64,000 nucleotides of DNA, from contig NZ_QMHP01000002.1 in the NCBI RefSeq assembly GCF_003313335.1, positions 62,001 through 126,000 of the forward strand. Reading direction: 5' to 3'. The stretch comes from Pedobacter zeaxanthinifaciens. Lineage in GTDB: Bacteria; Bacteroidota; Bacteroidia; Sphingobacteriales; Sphingobacteriaceae. Shown here one piece after another: positions 1 to 6,745 of the stretch. Position 1 is the stretch's first letter, and each line of letters starts with the position of its first letter. The notes beneath the pieces were generated by a model. That model did no database searches. It saw only the letters and a program-made list of their open reading frames with translations, and was not told where the DNA came from. A program made the position numbers and the translations under genes.

Positions 1-841
1 GATGGCACCAAAATTTGCCAGTTAAACCAACCCCGGTTTGTACTTCATCATAAATCAAAAAAGCCTCATTTTCATCAGCTAAACTTTTAAGTTGCATCAA
101 AAATTCTTCTCTTAAATGATTATCGCCACCTTCAGATTGAATTGGTTCAACAATGATAGCACAAATATCGTCCTTATTGTCAGCAAAAGCCTGCTTAATC
201 TGCGCAATTGCGGTAGCTTCAGTTTCCTCTACTGTTTTTAAGTTTTCATCATTTAAAGGAAATTTCAGTTGAGGCGTACTTACTCGAGGCCAATCAAATT
301 TTGCAAACCATTTAGTTTTATCTGGTAAGGTATTGGTGAGGCTTAGTGTGTAGCCGCTACGTCCGTGAAATGCTTTTTCAAAGTGCAGCACCTTAAAACC
401 TTTTTCTTCTTTATAACCTTTGGCAAAGTTTTTTTGGACTTTCCAATCCATTGCTACTTTTAGCGCATTTTCAACTGCCAAGGCCCCGCCAGCAATTAAA
501 AACGCATGTGGTAAATAACTGGGAATACCAACTCGTGAGAAGGTTTTGATGAATTCAGCATATTGCTGCGTATAAACATCGGAGTTAGAAGGGTTAGCTA
601 ATGCTGCTAGTAATAAGTGATGCTTGAAATTTTCATCGTTCACCATCTTAGGATGGTTGTATCCCAATGGCACAGAGGCGAAGCAAGTAAAGAAATCTAA
701 GAGTTTTCTGTTGTATTTAGCATCGTAAATATAAGCACCCTGGCTTTTTTCAATATCGTAGGTCAGGTCATAACCGTCTGCAAGAATATGCTTTTTTAAT
801 GTTGCGGTAACTTGGTCTGGAGCTACACTTATTTGATACAT
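1..841 (-). CDS. lat: L-lysine 6-transaminase, partial (3' end outside window)
   Basis: PLP-dependent class III aminotransferase that transfers the epsilon-amino group of lysine to 2-oxoglutarate; cytosolic lysine catabolism. I translated the minus strand from the ATG at 841; the frame stays open to the window edge, giving about 280 residues. Visible: a start resembling Lat proteins (MYQISVAPDQVTATLKKHIL), FFTCFASVPLGYNHPKM near residue 50, FHGRSGYTLSLTNT near residue 150, and the cofactor Asp in DEVQTG near the window edge. The Schiff-base lysine lies beyond the window. Its own promoter sits just upstream (863-893), and a strong hairpin separates it from the preceding gene, so it is probably a separate unit. 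Other class III aminotransferases are possible, but the FHGRSGYTLSLTN block favours Lat. Confidence 0.88.
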   Translation of the reverse strand, partial: MYQISVAPDQVTATLKKHILADGYDLTYDIEKSQGAYIYDAKYNRKLLDFFTCFASVPLGYNHPKMVNDENFKHHLLLAALANPSNSDVYTQQYAEFIKTFSRVGIPSYLPHAFLIAGGALAVENALKVAMDWKVQKNFAKGYKEEKGFKVLHFEKAFHGRSGYTLSLTNTLPDKTKWFAKFDWPRVSTPQLKFPLNDENLKTVEETEATAIAQIKQAFADNKDDICAIIVEPIQSEGGDNHLREEFLMQLKSLADENEAFLIYDEVQTGVGLTGKFWCH

Positions 842-862
842 AATTTTCGTTTTGGTGTAGTT

Positions 863-893
863 CAAATTTAGTAAAAAGCCTCAAAATATCAAA
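863..893 (-). promoter_or_regulatory. Bacteroidota-type promoter for lat
   Basis: Read on the minus strand there is TTTG (890-893), a 19-nt spacer and TAAATTTG (863-870). This matches the Bacteroidota sigma consensus TTTG-N19-21-TAnnTTTG. It predicts a start site about 16 nt upstream of the lat ATG at 841. Confidence 0.65.
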
Positions 894-920
894 TTTAGGC
901 GGTTTTTAGACTCGCAGTTC

Positions 921-955
921 AAAAACTAGGTTTAAATTGTTTAAACCTAGTTTTT
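921..955 (-). terminator. Perfect 16-bp inverted repeat downstream of the ACC deaminase-like gene
   Basis: AAAAACTAGGTTTAAA (921-936), loop TTG, then its exact reverse complement (940-955). It lies between the stop of the gene at 1003 and the promoter of lat, so it probably ends transcription of the former. The stem is AT-rich with U-rich flanks. Confidence 0.65.
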
Positions 956-1002
956 CAGTTTTTTCTGCAATTTTTTTCGGGAATGTGGAAAAATATTTTT
1001 TA

Positions 1003-1869
1003 CTAAAATTTATCGAACTCGTCTTTTTTTCCAAAAATTCCAAATAGGCCACCGGTATGAACTGCCAAAATTTTATCACTTCCAGATAGTATTCCTTTTT
1101 CTACTAAGTCGATGATAGCGTAGCACATCTTTCCAGTATAAATAGGGTCTAAAAGTATTCCGGTTTGGGCAGTAAAATCTTTAATAAATTGAATGAGCTG
1201 CGGATTTGTCTTGGCATAACCTCCGAAGTGATAATCGCAGTGTAGATTTAGGCAGTTGGTATTTTTTTCGTAGGCTGCTATTTCATCTTGTATAAATTCA
1301 CCTGGTTTTAAAACAGGTACTACGTGAAGCCGGGTATGTAATTGCGATTGATTGATGCCTCTCAACAATCCCGCGGCAGTGGTTCCTGTTCCAGCTGCGC
1401 AAAAAATGTGATCAAATGGTTTTTCCAGCTCGCTTATGATTTCTGAACATCCGAGTACGGCTTCTTCGCTGGCGCCACCCTCGTCAATAAAATAAGCGTT
1501 CGCATTTGCATAATGTTGGTCAAATAGCAGCTGTTTATCCTTGTAGGTATTTCTATCCACAAAATGAAGTTGCATGCCAAATAGCTTGCATAGCATCAGC
1601 ATTTCGTTGTTTACTATTTCTCCTCTAACAAATGCGCTGGCTTTAAGCCGATGTTTTGCTGCAGCAGCAGCAGTAGCTAATAAGTGATTGGAATAAGCAC
1701 CTCCAAAGGTTACCAGCTGTGTGCTGTTTTGTTGTAGGGCTTTTTGAATGATGTACTTGAGCTTGCGCCATTTGTTGCCCGATACAAAAGGATCAATTAA
1801 GTCGTCTCTTTTTAAAAAAAAGTTAAAACCGCGGTACGAAACCTGATGAATTGGACTAGGTAACTGCAT
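1003..1869 (-). CDS. 1-aminocyclopropane-1-carboxylate deaminase / D-cysteine desulfhydrase family protein
   Basis: Fold-type II PLP enzyme of 288 aa. The PLP lysine is in KRDDLIDPFVSGNKWRKLKY near residue 30, followed by the substrate block TFGGAYSNHLLATAAAA (about 54-70) and a glycine-rich phosphate loop AAGTGTTAAGLLRG (about 158-171). Family members deaminate ACC or split D-cysteine to pyruvate, sulfide and ammonia; the family alone does not decide the substrate. The protein is slightly shorter than canonical ACC deaminases (about 330 aa), as is usual for Bacteroidota members. The gene starts 48 nt after the upstream OM-protein gene but a hairpin separates them, so co-transcription is likely only through read-through. 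Confidence 0.85.
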   Translation of the reverse strand: MQLPSPIHQVSYRGFNFFLKRDDLIDPFVSGNKWRKLKYIIQKALQQNSTQLVTFGGAYSNHLLATAAAAAKHRLKASAFVRGEIVNNEMLMLCKLFGMQLHFVDRNTYKDKQLLFDQHYANANAYFIDEGGASEEAVLGCSEIISELEKPFDHIFCAAGTGTTAAGLLRGINQSQLHTRLHVVPVLKPGEFIQDEIAAYEKNTNCLNLHCDYHFGGYAKTNPQLIQFIKDFTAQTGILLDPIYTGKMCYAIIDLVEKGILSGSDKILAVHTGGLFGIFGKKDEFDKF

Positions 1870-1872
1870 AAA

Positions 1873-1898
1873 AAAAGCTCCTCCAAAGAGAAGCTTTT
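1873..1898 (-). terminator. Hairpin downstream of the DUF6588 gene
   Basis: AAAAGCTCCTC pairs with GAGAAGCTTTT (one mismatch) in the short gap between the stop at 1918 and the next start at 1869, with U-rich sequence on the minus strand. It probably acts as a weak or partial terminator. Confidence 0.5.
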
Positions 1899-1917
1899 AA
1901 AATGATTTTTAAAAATT

Positions 1918-2955
1918 TTATTTTCCTATGCCGAAACCGATACCGCCATTAACATAAGCATATTTGGCTTGGGTATATGAAGCGTAAACTCTGAAAAACG
2001 CCAAATGCAATTGAAATCCTAGTGAAGCTCTCATGCCACTTACATCAGTTTGCGAAAATGCAAAAGGGTCATTGTAAATTTGACGACCAGTTGGTGTAGC
2101 TGGAGAAACAGGGACCTGAAACTCGTAGGTTCCAAGTGCTTTAAGACTGCTTTCCGATTTTTGGTAACCAACACTTGCAAATGGCGTAAATACCGCTATC
2201 GTTTTAGAAACTATTGCGTCAGCACTCATACCTTTAATTTTTGCAGTTAAACGCTGGTTTGGGTCAGGGTTTGATCCCACGCTTAGTGGTAGGTTGTAGT
2301 TAAGCTGCGTAAATCCTAAAGCTACAGCAACGTCAATAGGGACTACTTTTTGAGCTTTTCCTAAAATTAAAGGTAAAACTTCAACTTTAGCACCGGCGCC
2401 AAACATATCAATCTGTCCATAATCTTTTAAATCTACTTTTGGGATATATCTCAAAGAAACATCGATATTTTGAGGGATACCAACAGTTAGTTGGAGTTGT
2501 GGTGCAGGGATATAGCCAAAATCTGTTCCGTTAGGTAAATTGAAATCATTTGTTGTCGTAGGATCGCCATTTAAATGCATTCTAGTCCCTTGTTTATCCT
2601 CACCAGAAAAAGTTGGAGAGATAGGATTCGCGTTTGGTGCAGGAGCCATGCTCGTTAAGCCCAAGCTGCGAACATCAAATGATTTATCGCTGTTGGGTAC
2701 AATTGCAGCCGTAACAGTAAATCGTAAGTCAAAACGTAATGTGTTTTTGGCTTTGGCCGATGTGAACCATCCTGAGTTGATAGCAGTACCAAGCCCTGTA
2801 AAAATTGGCTTCAAATAAGCTTGAGTTAATTTTGAAGCATCTGCTGGTGCTCCTTTAAAAGCGGTTCCAATTTCATCTTGAGCCATTGAAGTTGCAGGCA
2901 ATAAAAAAGCGCTAAACAAAAGGGTGTTTTTTAGCGCTCTAAATTTACGTTCCAT
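1918..2955 (-). CDS. DUF6588 family outer-membrane beta-barrel protein
   Basis: 345 aa with an N-terminal signal peptide (LLFSAFLLPATSMAQ). The rest is beta-rich with alternating hydrophobic residues (for example PQLQLTVGIPQNIDVSLRYIP) and ends in an aromatic/glycine barrel strand (YVNGGIGFGIGK). The opening DEIGTAFKGAPADASKLTQAYLKP followed by SGWFTSAKAKNTLRFDLR resembles the DUF6588 family found across Bacteroidota, whose function is unknown. It is expected in the outer membrane. No linked enzyme suggests a substrate. The ATG at 2955 is well placed before the signal peptide. Confidence 0.75.
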   Translation of the reverse strand: MERKFRALKNTLLFSAFLLPATSMAQDEIGTAFKGAPADASKLTQAYLKPIFTGLGTAINSGWFTSAKAKNTLRFDLRFTVTAAIVPNSDKSFDVRSLGLTSMAPAPNANPISPTFSGEDKQGTRMHLNGDPTTTNDFNLPNGTDFGYIPAPQLQLTVGIPQNIDVSLRYIPKVDLKDYGQIDMFGAGAKVEVLPLILGKAQKVVPIDVAVALGFTQLNYNLPLSVGSNPDPNQRLTAKIKGMSADAIVSKTIAVFTPFASVGYQKSESSLKALGTYEFQVPVSPATPTGRQIYNDPFAFSQTDVSGMRASLGFQLHLAFFRVYASYTQAKYAYVNGGIGFGIGK

Positions 2956-3107
2956 ATCTATTCGTTTGATTTTCAGGGTCGAAAATATATCTTTTTAATC
3001 AAATACGGAAAAAAATTCATTACTATCTTAACATTTTGGGTAAAGTTCTTCATTTTCATGTCTCCTTTCTGCTTCATGCTTTACTCTACAACAAATAAGC
3101 CAAATTG

Positions 3108-3142
3108 TTTGTAAAGAATATCATTTTCATCATTTACTTTTG
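3108..3142 (+). promoter_or_regulatory. Promoter of rluD, possibly giving a leaderless mRNA
   Basis: TTTG (3108-3111), 23-nt spacer, TACTTTTG (3135-3142). Only four bases separate the -7 element from the ATG at 3147, so transcription should start at or next to the start codon. The spacer is slightly longer than the consensus. Confidence 0.5.
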
Positions 3143-3146
3143 CAAC

Positions 3147-4181
3147 ATGGAAAATTTCGCAATAGGGCAGGAAGAAGAAGAGCAAGATTTGTTTGAGCAT
3201 TATAATATTGTTGTCGATAAAGGACAATCATTATTGCGAATTGACAAGTTTTTGATGCACCGTATAGAAAATGCATCACGAAATAGGATACAAAATGCTA
3301 TTGATGCTGGAAACGTTTTGGTTAATCAGCAAGTTATCAAATCTAGCTATAAAGTAAAGCCTCTAGATCAAATTTCTATAGTTTACGCACATCCTCCGCG
3401 TGATACCGAGGTTTATCCAGAAGATATTCCACTGGATATTGTTTATGAAGATGACGACTTGCTAGTGGTTAATAAGCCTGCGGGAATGGTGGTGCATCCT
3501 GGATTTAATAATTATACAGGTACACTGGTGAACGCTTTAGCTTTTCACTTTGAGCAGTTGCCAACTTTACCCGGCAATGACGGCCGACCAGGCTTGGTAC
3601 ATCGGATTGACAAAGATACCTCGGGGTTGCTTTTGATCAGTAAGAACGAAATTACTATGACCAAATTGGCTAAACAATTTTTTGATCATAGTATTACCCG
3701 TAAATATTTGGCTTTAGCTTGGGGTGATATCGAGAATGATGGTCGTATTGAAGGTTATATTGGACGTAGTTTAAAAAACCGCATTGTTCAGGACGTGTTT
3801 CAGGATGAAGAAAAGGGAAAATGGTCGGTGACAAACTACAAAGTATTGGAACGTTTAAATTATGTGACTTTGGTGAGCTGCCAATTAGAAACTGGACGTA
3901 CGCATCAAATTAGAGCACATATGAAACATATTGGGCATCCGCTTTTTAACGATGCTACTTACGGCGGCGATAAGATATTGAAGGGAACAACGTTTACTAA
4001 ATACAAGCAATTTGTAAATAACTGCTTTGATTTGATGCCCCGCCAGGCACTGCATGCACAAACTTTGGGATTCATACACCCAACAACACAGCAGTATATG
4101 GAATTTGAAGCGCCATTGCCGGCAGATTTTGATTCAGTTTTAGCTAAATGGCGTAATTACTTATCGCAACCTCAATTTTAA
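3147..4181 (+). CDS. rluD: 23S rRNA pseudouridine synthase, RluD family
   Basis: 344 aa. An N-terminal S4-like RNA-binding domain (LLRIDKFLMHRIENASRNRIQNAI, about 25-90) precedes the RluA/RluD catalytic domain. The catalytic aspartate is in GLVHRIDKDTSGLLLI near residue 150; VVNKPAGMVVHPG and TGRTHQIRAHMKHIGHPL are family hallmarks. Known members isomerise uridines of helix 69 of 23S rRNA. I chose the ATG at 3147 over an upstream in-frame TTG at 3105, because the promoter overlaps the latter and the extra residues do not match the family. It is followed after one base by the class IV aminotransferase gene, so the two probably form an operon. Confidence 0.93.
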   Translation: MENFAIGQEEEEQDLFEHYNIVVDKGQSLLRIDKFLMHRIENASRNRIQNAIDAGNVLVNQQVIKSSYKVKPLDQISIVYAHPPRDTEVYPEDIPLDIVYEDDDLLVVNKPAGMVVHPGFNNYTGTLVNALAFHFEQLPTLPGNDGRPGLVHRIDKDTSGLLLISKNEITMTKLAKQFFDHSITRKYLALAWGDIENDGRIEGYIGRSLKNRIVQDVFQDEEKGKWSVTNYKVLERLNYVTLVSCQLETGRTHQIRAHMKHIGHPLFNDATYGGDKILKGTTFTKYKQFVNNCFDLMPRQALHAQTLGFIHPTTQQYMEFEAPLPADFDSVLAKWRNYLSQPQF

Positions 4182-4182
4182 A

Positions 4183-5022
4183 ATGCCGCATTATACACTG
4201 TTTAACGACGAGTTTTTTGAAAAAGAAACACCAATTTTAAAAGTTGGTAATCGAGCTTTTAAATTTGGTGATGGCCTGTTTGAATCTATGAGGATGGCTA
4301 ACGGCAGGTTGCAATTTCCAGAGCTGCATGCCGATAGGATTAAGGCCACCATGAAAGCCCTAAAAATGGATGGATACAACCTGTTGGACGAATATTTTTT
4401 GAAAACTAAAAGTACCGAGCTTGCTCGTAAAAATAAAATTCATGCTAATGCCCGTTTTAGGTTAAGCATTTACCGTGATGGTGAGGGATTATACACGCCA
4501 GAAACAAATAAAGTTGGCTATTTGCTAGAGGTAAAGCCTTTGGAAATGCCAAACTACGAGCTTAACAAAAAGGGGCTTATTGTAGATGTTTATGATGAAA
4601 TTGCCAAGCCCATCAATAAACTTTCAAATTTTAAAACCTCCAATTCATTACCTTTTGTGATGGCGGCTATTTACCAAAAGCAGCACCGTTTGGATGAGGT
4701 TTTATTGTTAAATCAGAATGGATTTTTATGTGAAAGCACCAGCTCTAATTTGTTTGTAGTTTACCAAAATCAAATTTATACACCTGCACTTTCTGAAGGT
4801 TGTGTAGGCGGTGTAATGCGTAACGTAGTAATGCGCTTAGCAAAACAACATCAGCTGCCGCTAATAGAAGCGCAAATCAACCCGCAAATTTTAAACGAAG
4901 CTGAAGAGGTGTTTTTAACAAATGCTATTGGCGGCGTACGCTGGGTAATGGGTTACGGACGTAAACGCTATTTTAATGAAGTTTCAAGAGCTTTCAGTAA
5001 TTGGTTGAATCAATTAAGTTGA
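4183..5022 (+). CDS. Class IV aminotransferase (BCAT / aminodeoxychorismate lyase-like)
   Basis: 279 aa fold-type IV PLP enzyme. N-terminal block LKVGNRAFKFGDGLFESMR (about 20-38), PLP lysine in PINKLSNFKTSNSLPFVMAA (about 143-162), and the C-terminal ESTSSNLFVV and EVFLTNAIGGVRWV blocks. Members act as branched-chain or D-amino-acid aminotransferases or as 4-amino-4-deoxychorismate lyase (PabC, folate synthesis). The short length and absence of a second BCAT-type region fit a PabC-like role, but this is inference. It starts one base after the rluD stop, so translation is probably coupled. Confidence 0.8.
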   Translation: MPHYTLFNDEFFEKETPILKVGNRAFKFGDGLFESMRMANGRLQFPELHADRIKATMKALKMDGYNLLDEYFLKTKSTELARKNKIHANARFRLSIYRDGEGLYTPETNKVGYLLEVKPLEMPNYELNKKGLIVDVYDEIAKPINKLSNFKTSNSLPFVMAAIYQKQHRLDEVLLLNQNGFLCESTSSNLFVVYQNQIYTPALSEGCVGGVMRNVVMRLAKQHQLPLIEAQINPQILNEAEEVFLTNAIGGVRWVMGYGRKRYFNEVSRAFSNWLNQLS

Positions 5023-5110
5023 TGTCTAATCGGTTTTGATATCTCAACTTTACATCATCTAATCACCACATTTTGAAGGGAATTTCAGTGAAGTCTAGAT
5101 AGCGGAATAA

Positions 5111-5147
5111 ATTACCAAATTATCTCATTAGCCAATTATCTCATTAA
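5111..5147. repeat. Iterated word in the spacer of convergent genes
   Basis: Two near-identical copies in direct order: CCAAATTATCTCATTAG (5115-5131) and CCAATTATCTCATTAA (5132-5147). They abut the stop codon of fmt. This is one of about nine spacers in the window built from an iterated short word. Confidence 0.6.
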
Positions 5148-6062
5148 CTAATCCACCAACCTTACGCCCCTTAAAAATTCATCAACCATCATTCGTTTCT
5201 TCCCCTCTAATTGAAGTTCCAGTAACTTGATGTAGCCATTGTTAGTCGCAAATTTAAGAAAGGTTTTACCATCTGTTTCATAAGTTCCAGCAGTTTGCGT
5301 TGGTATGGTAAAGTCTTTTTCGACTTTAAAAACTTTTAAATTTTTGCCGTTTAAAGAGGTAAAGGCAGTAGGGTACGGACTTAAACCTCTAATGTGATTG
5401 TATACAGTTTGAAGATCTTGGTTCCAATTGATGTCACAAAAATCCTTAAATATTTTCGGGGCAGCTTTAAGTTCGGCATTCATTGGTTGGGGCACTTCTG
5501 TATAAGTGTTTCCGTCAATAGCCTTCACTGTTTTAACAATTAAATCTGCACCAATGTGCATCAGTTTATCATGTAGTGTGCCGGCAGTATCTTCATCTGT
5601 AATTGCCGTTTTAGCAGAAAAAATCACATCTCCTGTATCAATTTCGTGCTTTAGAAAAAATGTTGTCACACCAGTTTCTATTTCTCCGTTGATAATAGCA
5701 TGATTAATTGGAGCAGCTCCACGATATTGTGGCAATAACGACCCATGTAAATTGATAGTGCCTTTTGGCGGCATGTTCCAAACCACTTCTGGCAACATTC
5801 TAAACGCAACTACCACCTGTAAGTCAGCCTTTAGCTGCTCAAGCTCGTTAATGAAATCAGGATCCTTTAGCTTTAATGGCTGTAGAACTTTAAGTCCATG
5901 TTCAACTGCATATTTTTTTACAGCACTTTCACTTAATTTTTGTCCTCTTCCCGCTGGTTTATCCGCTGCAGTTACTACTGCTGCAATATCAAATCCCGCA
6001 TTTTTTAGTGCATCTAGTGAGGCAACGGCAAAATCGGGCGTACCCATAAAAACTATTTTCAT
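5148..6062 (-). CDS. fmt: Methionyl-tRNA formyltransferase
   Basis: 304 aa. It formylates initiator Met-tRNA using 10-formyl-tetrahydrofolate. The N-terminal Rossmann start MKIVFMGTPDFAVASLDAL, the catalytic-loop segment INLHGSLLPQYRGAAPINHAII (about 103-124), and the C-terminal OB-like tRNA-binding domain with YPTAFT and the FLRGVR tail are visible. Length is normal for the family (about 305-315). It lies downstream of smpB on the same strand with a 93-nt spacer containing fold-back words. Confidence 0.95.
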   Translation of the reverse strand: MKIVFMGTPDFAVASLDALKNAGFDIAAVVTAADKPAGRGQKLSESAVKKYAVEHGLKVLQPLKLKDPDFINELEQLKADLQVVVAFRMLPEVVWNMPPKGTINLHGSLLPQYRGAAPINHAIINGEIETGVTTFFLKHEIDTGDVIFSAKTAITDEDTAGTLHDKLMHIGADLIVKTVKAIDGNTYTEVPQPMNAELKAAPKIFKDFCDINWNQDLQTVYNHIRGLSPYPTAFTSLNGKNLKVFKVEKDFTIPTQTAGTYETDGKTFLKFATNNGYIKLLELQLEGKKRMMVDEFLRGVRLVD

Positions 6063-6080
6063 AAATTAATTTTGAATGGT

Positions 6081-6155
6081 AAAATGACTAAATGAGTAAG
6101 TATTTGTGTGGTATTCGAATAAATGTCTCATTTATCCACTTACTCACTTACTTAT
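6081..6155. repeat. Fold-back word repeat between smpB and fmt
   Basis: AATGACTAAATGAGTAAGTA on the left is matched in inverted orientation by the segment at 6121-6155, which iterates CTTACTCACTTACTTATTT. The spacer could form a long imperfect hairpin in the smpB-fmt transcript. Confidence 0.55.
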
Positions 6156-6605
6156 TTAAAATTTCATTGCCCTGTCCAGCTCTCGTTTACTATCTCTCTC
6201 TTTGATGCTATCGCGTTTATCAAACTCCTTTTTACCTTGTGCCAGGGCTATCTCCATTTTGGCAAAGCCTCTTTCGTTGATAAAAATACGTAAAGGTACT
6301 ATAGTAAAACCCTTCTCTTCGCCTTTCATCTTAAGCTTTCGGATTTCTTTCTTTTGCAATAACAGTACTCTATCTCTTTTAATGTCATGATGATAGAAAG
6401 AACTGTGGCTGTATTCTGAAATGTGAAGATTTCGTACATAGAGATTGCCACCGATGAAAGTGCAAAATGCATCGGTAAGGTTAGCTTTCCCCTGTCTTAT
6501 AGATTTAATTTCGGTACCTAGTAGAGCAATTCCAGCTACATATTTATCTAAAATATGGTAGTCGAAAAAAGCACGCTTATTTTTTATTTGTATATCGTTA
6601 GGCAT
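6156..6605 (-). CDS. smpB: SsrA-binding protein SmpB
   Basis: 149 aa, the usual SmpB length. It binds tmRNA and brings it to stalled ribosomes for trans-translation. Visible hallmarks: NKRAFFDYHILDKYVAGIAL at the start, GTEIKSIRQGKANLTDAF near 32-49, RNLHISEYS, and the basic C-terminal tail KEFDKRDSIKERDSKRELDR that inserts into the ribosomal mRNA channel. The gene starts at ATG 6605, divergent from the TonB receptor gene at 6746. No tmRNA gene was recognised here. Confidence 0.96.
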   Translation of the reverse strand: MPNDIQIKNKRAFFDYHILDKYVAGIALLGTEIKSIRQGKANLTDAFCTFIGGNLYVRNLHISEYSHSSFYHHDIKRDRVLLLQKKEIRKLKMKGEEKGFTIVPLRIFINERGFAKMEIALAQGKKEFDKRDSIKERDSKRELDRAMKF

Positions 6606-6704
6606 GGTGCAAATATCAACAATTATAGGTTATAAGTAACACATCGGCATCAAATATTGATTTTAAATTATCGATATTTTTATAAAAGTATTTCTAAATT
6701 TATT

Positions 6705-6720
6705 TTTAGATTTGTCTAAA
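6705..6720 (+). promoter_or_regulatory. Predicted MntR/DtxR-family operator upstream of the TonB receptor
   Basis: The 16-mer TTTAGATTTGTCTAAA is a 6+4+6 palindrome. The identical sequence in the same orientation relative to its gene lies upstream of mntR (12444-12459). It contains TAGATTTG (6707-6714), which fits the TAnnTTTG promoter element, so a bound repressor would occlude RNA polymerase. A second possible -7 element, TATTTTTG, follows at 6725-6732. The TonB receptor ATG is 25 nt downstream of the operator. Confidence 0.7.
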
Positions 6721-6745
6721 TTTATATTTTTGTAAAGCTAATTAT

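Noticed and set aside
3105..3146. TTG start extending rluD by 14 codons
   Set aside because: The promoter elements overlap it and the added residues do not match the family; the ATG at 3147 fits.
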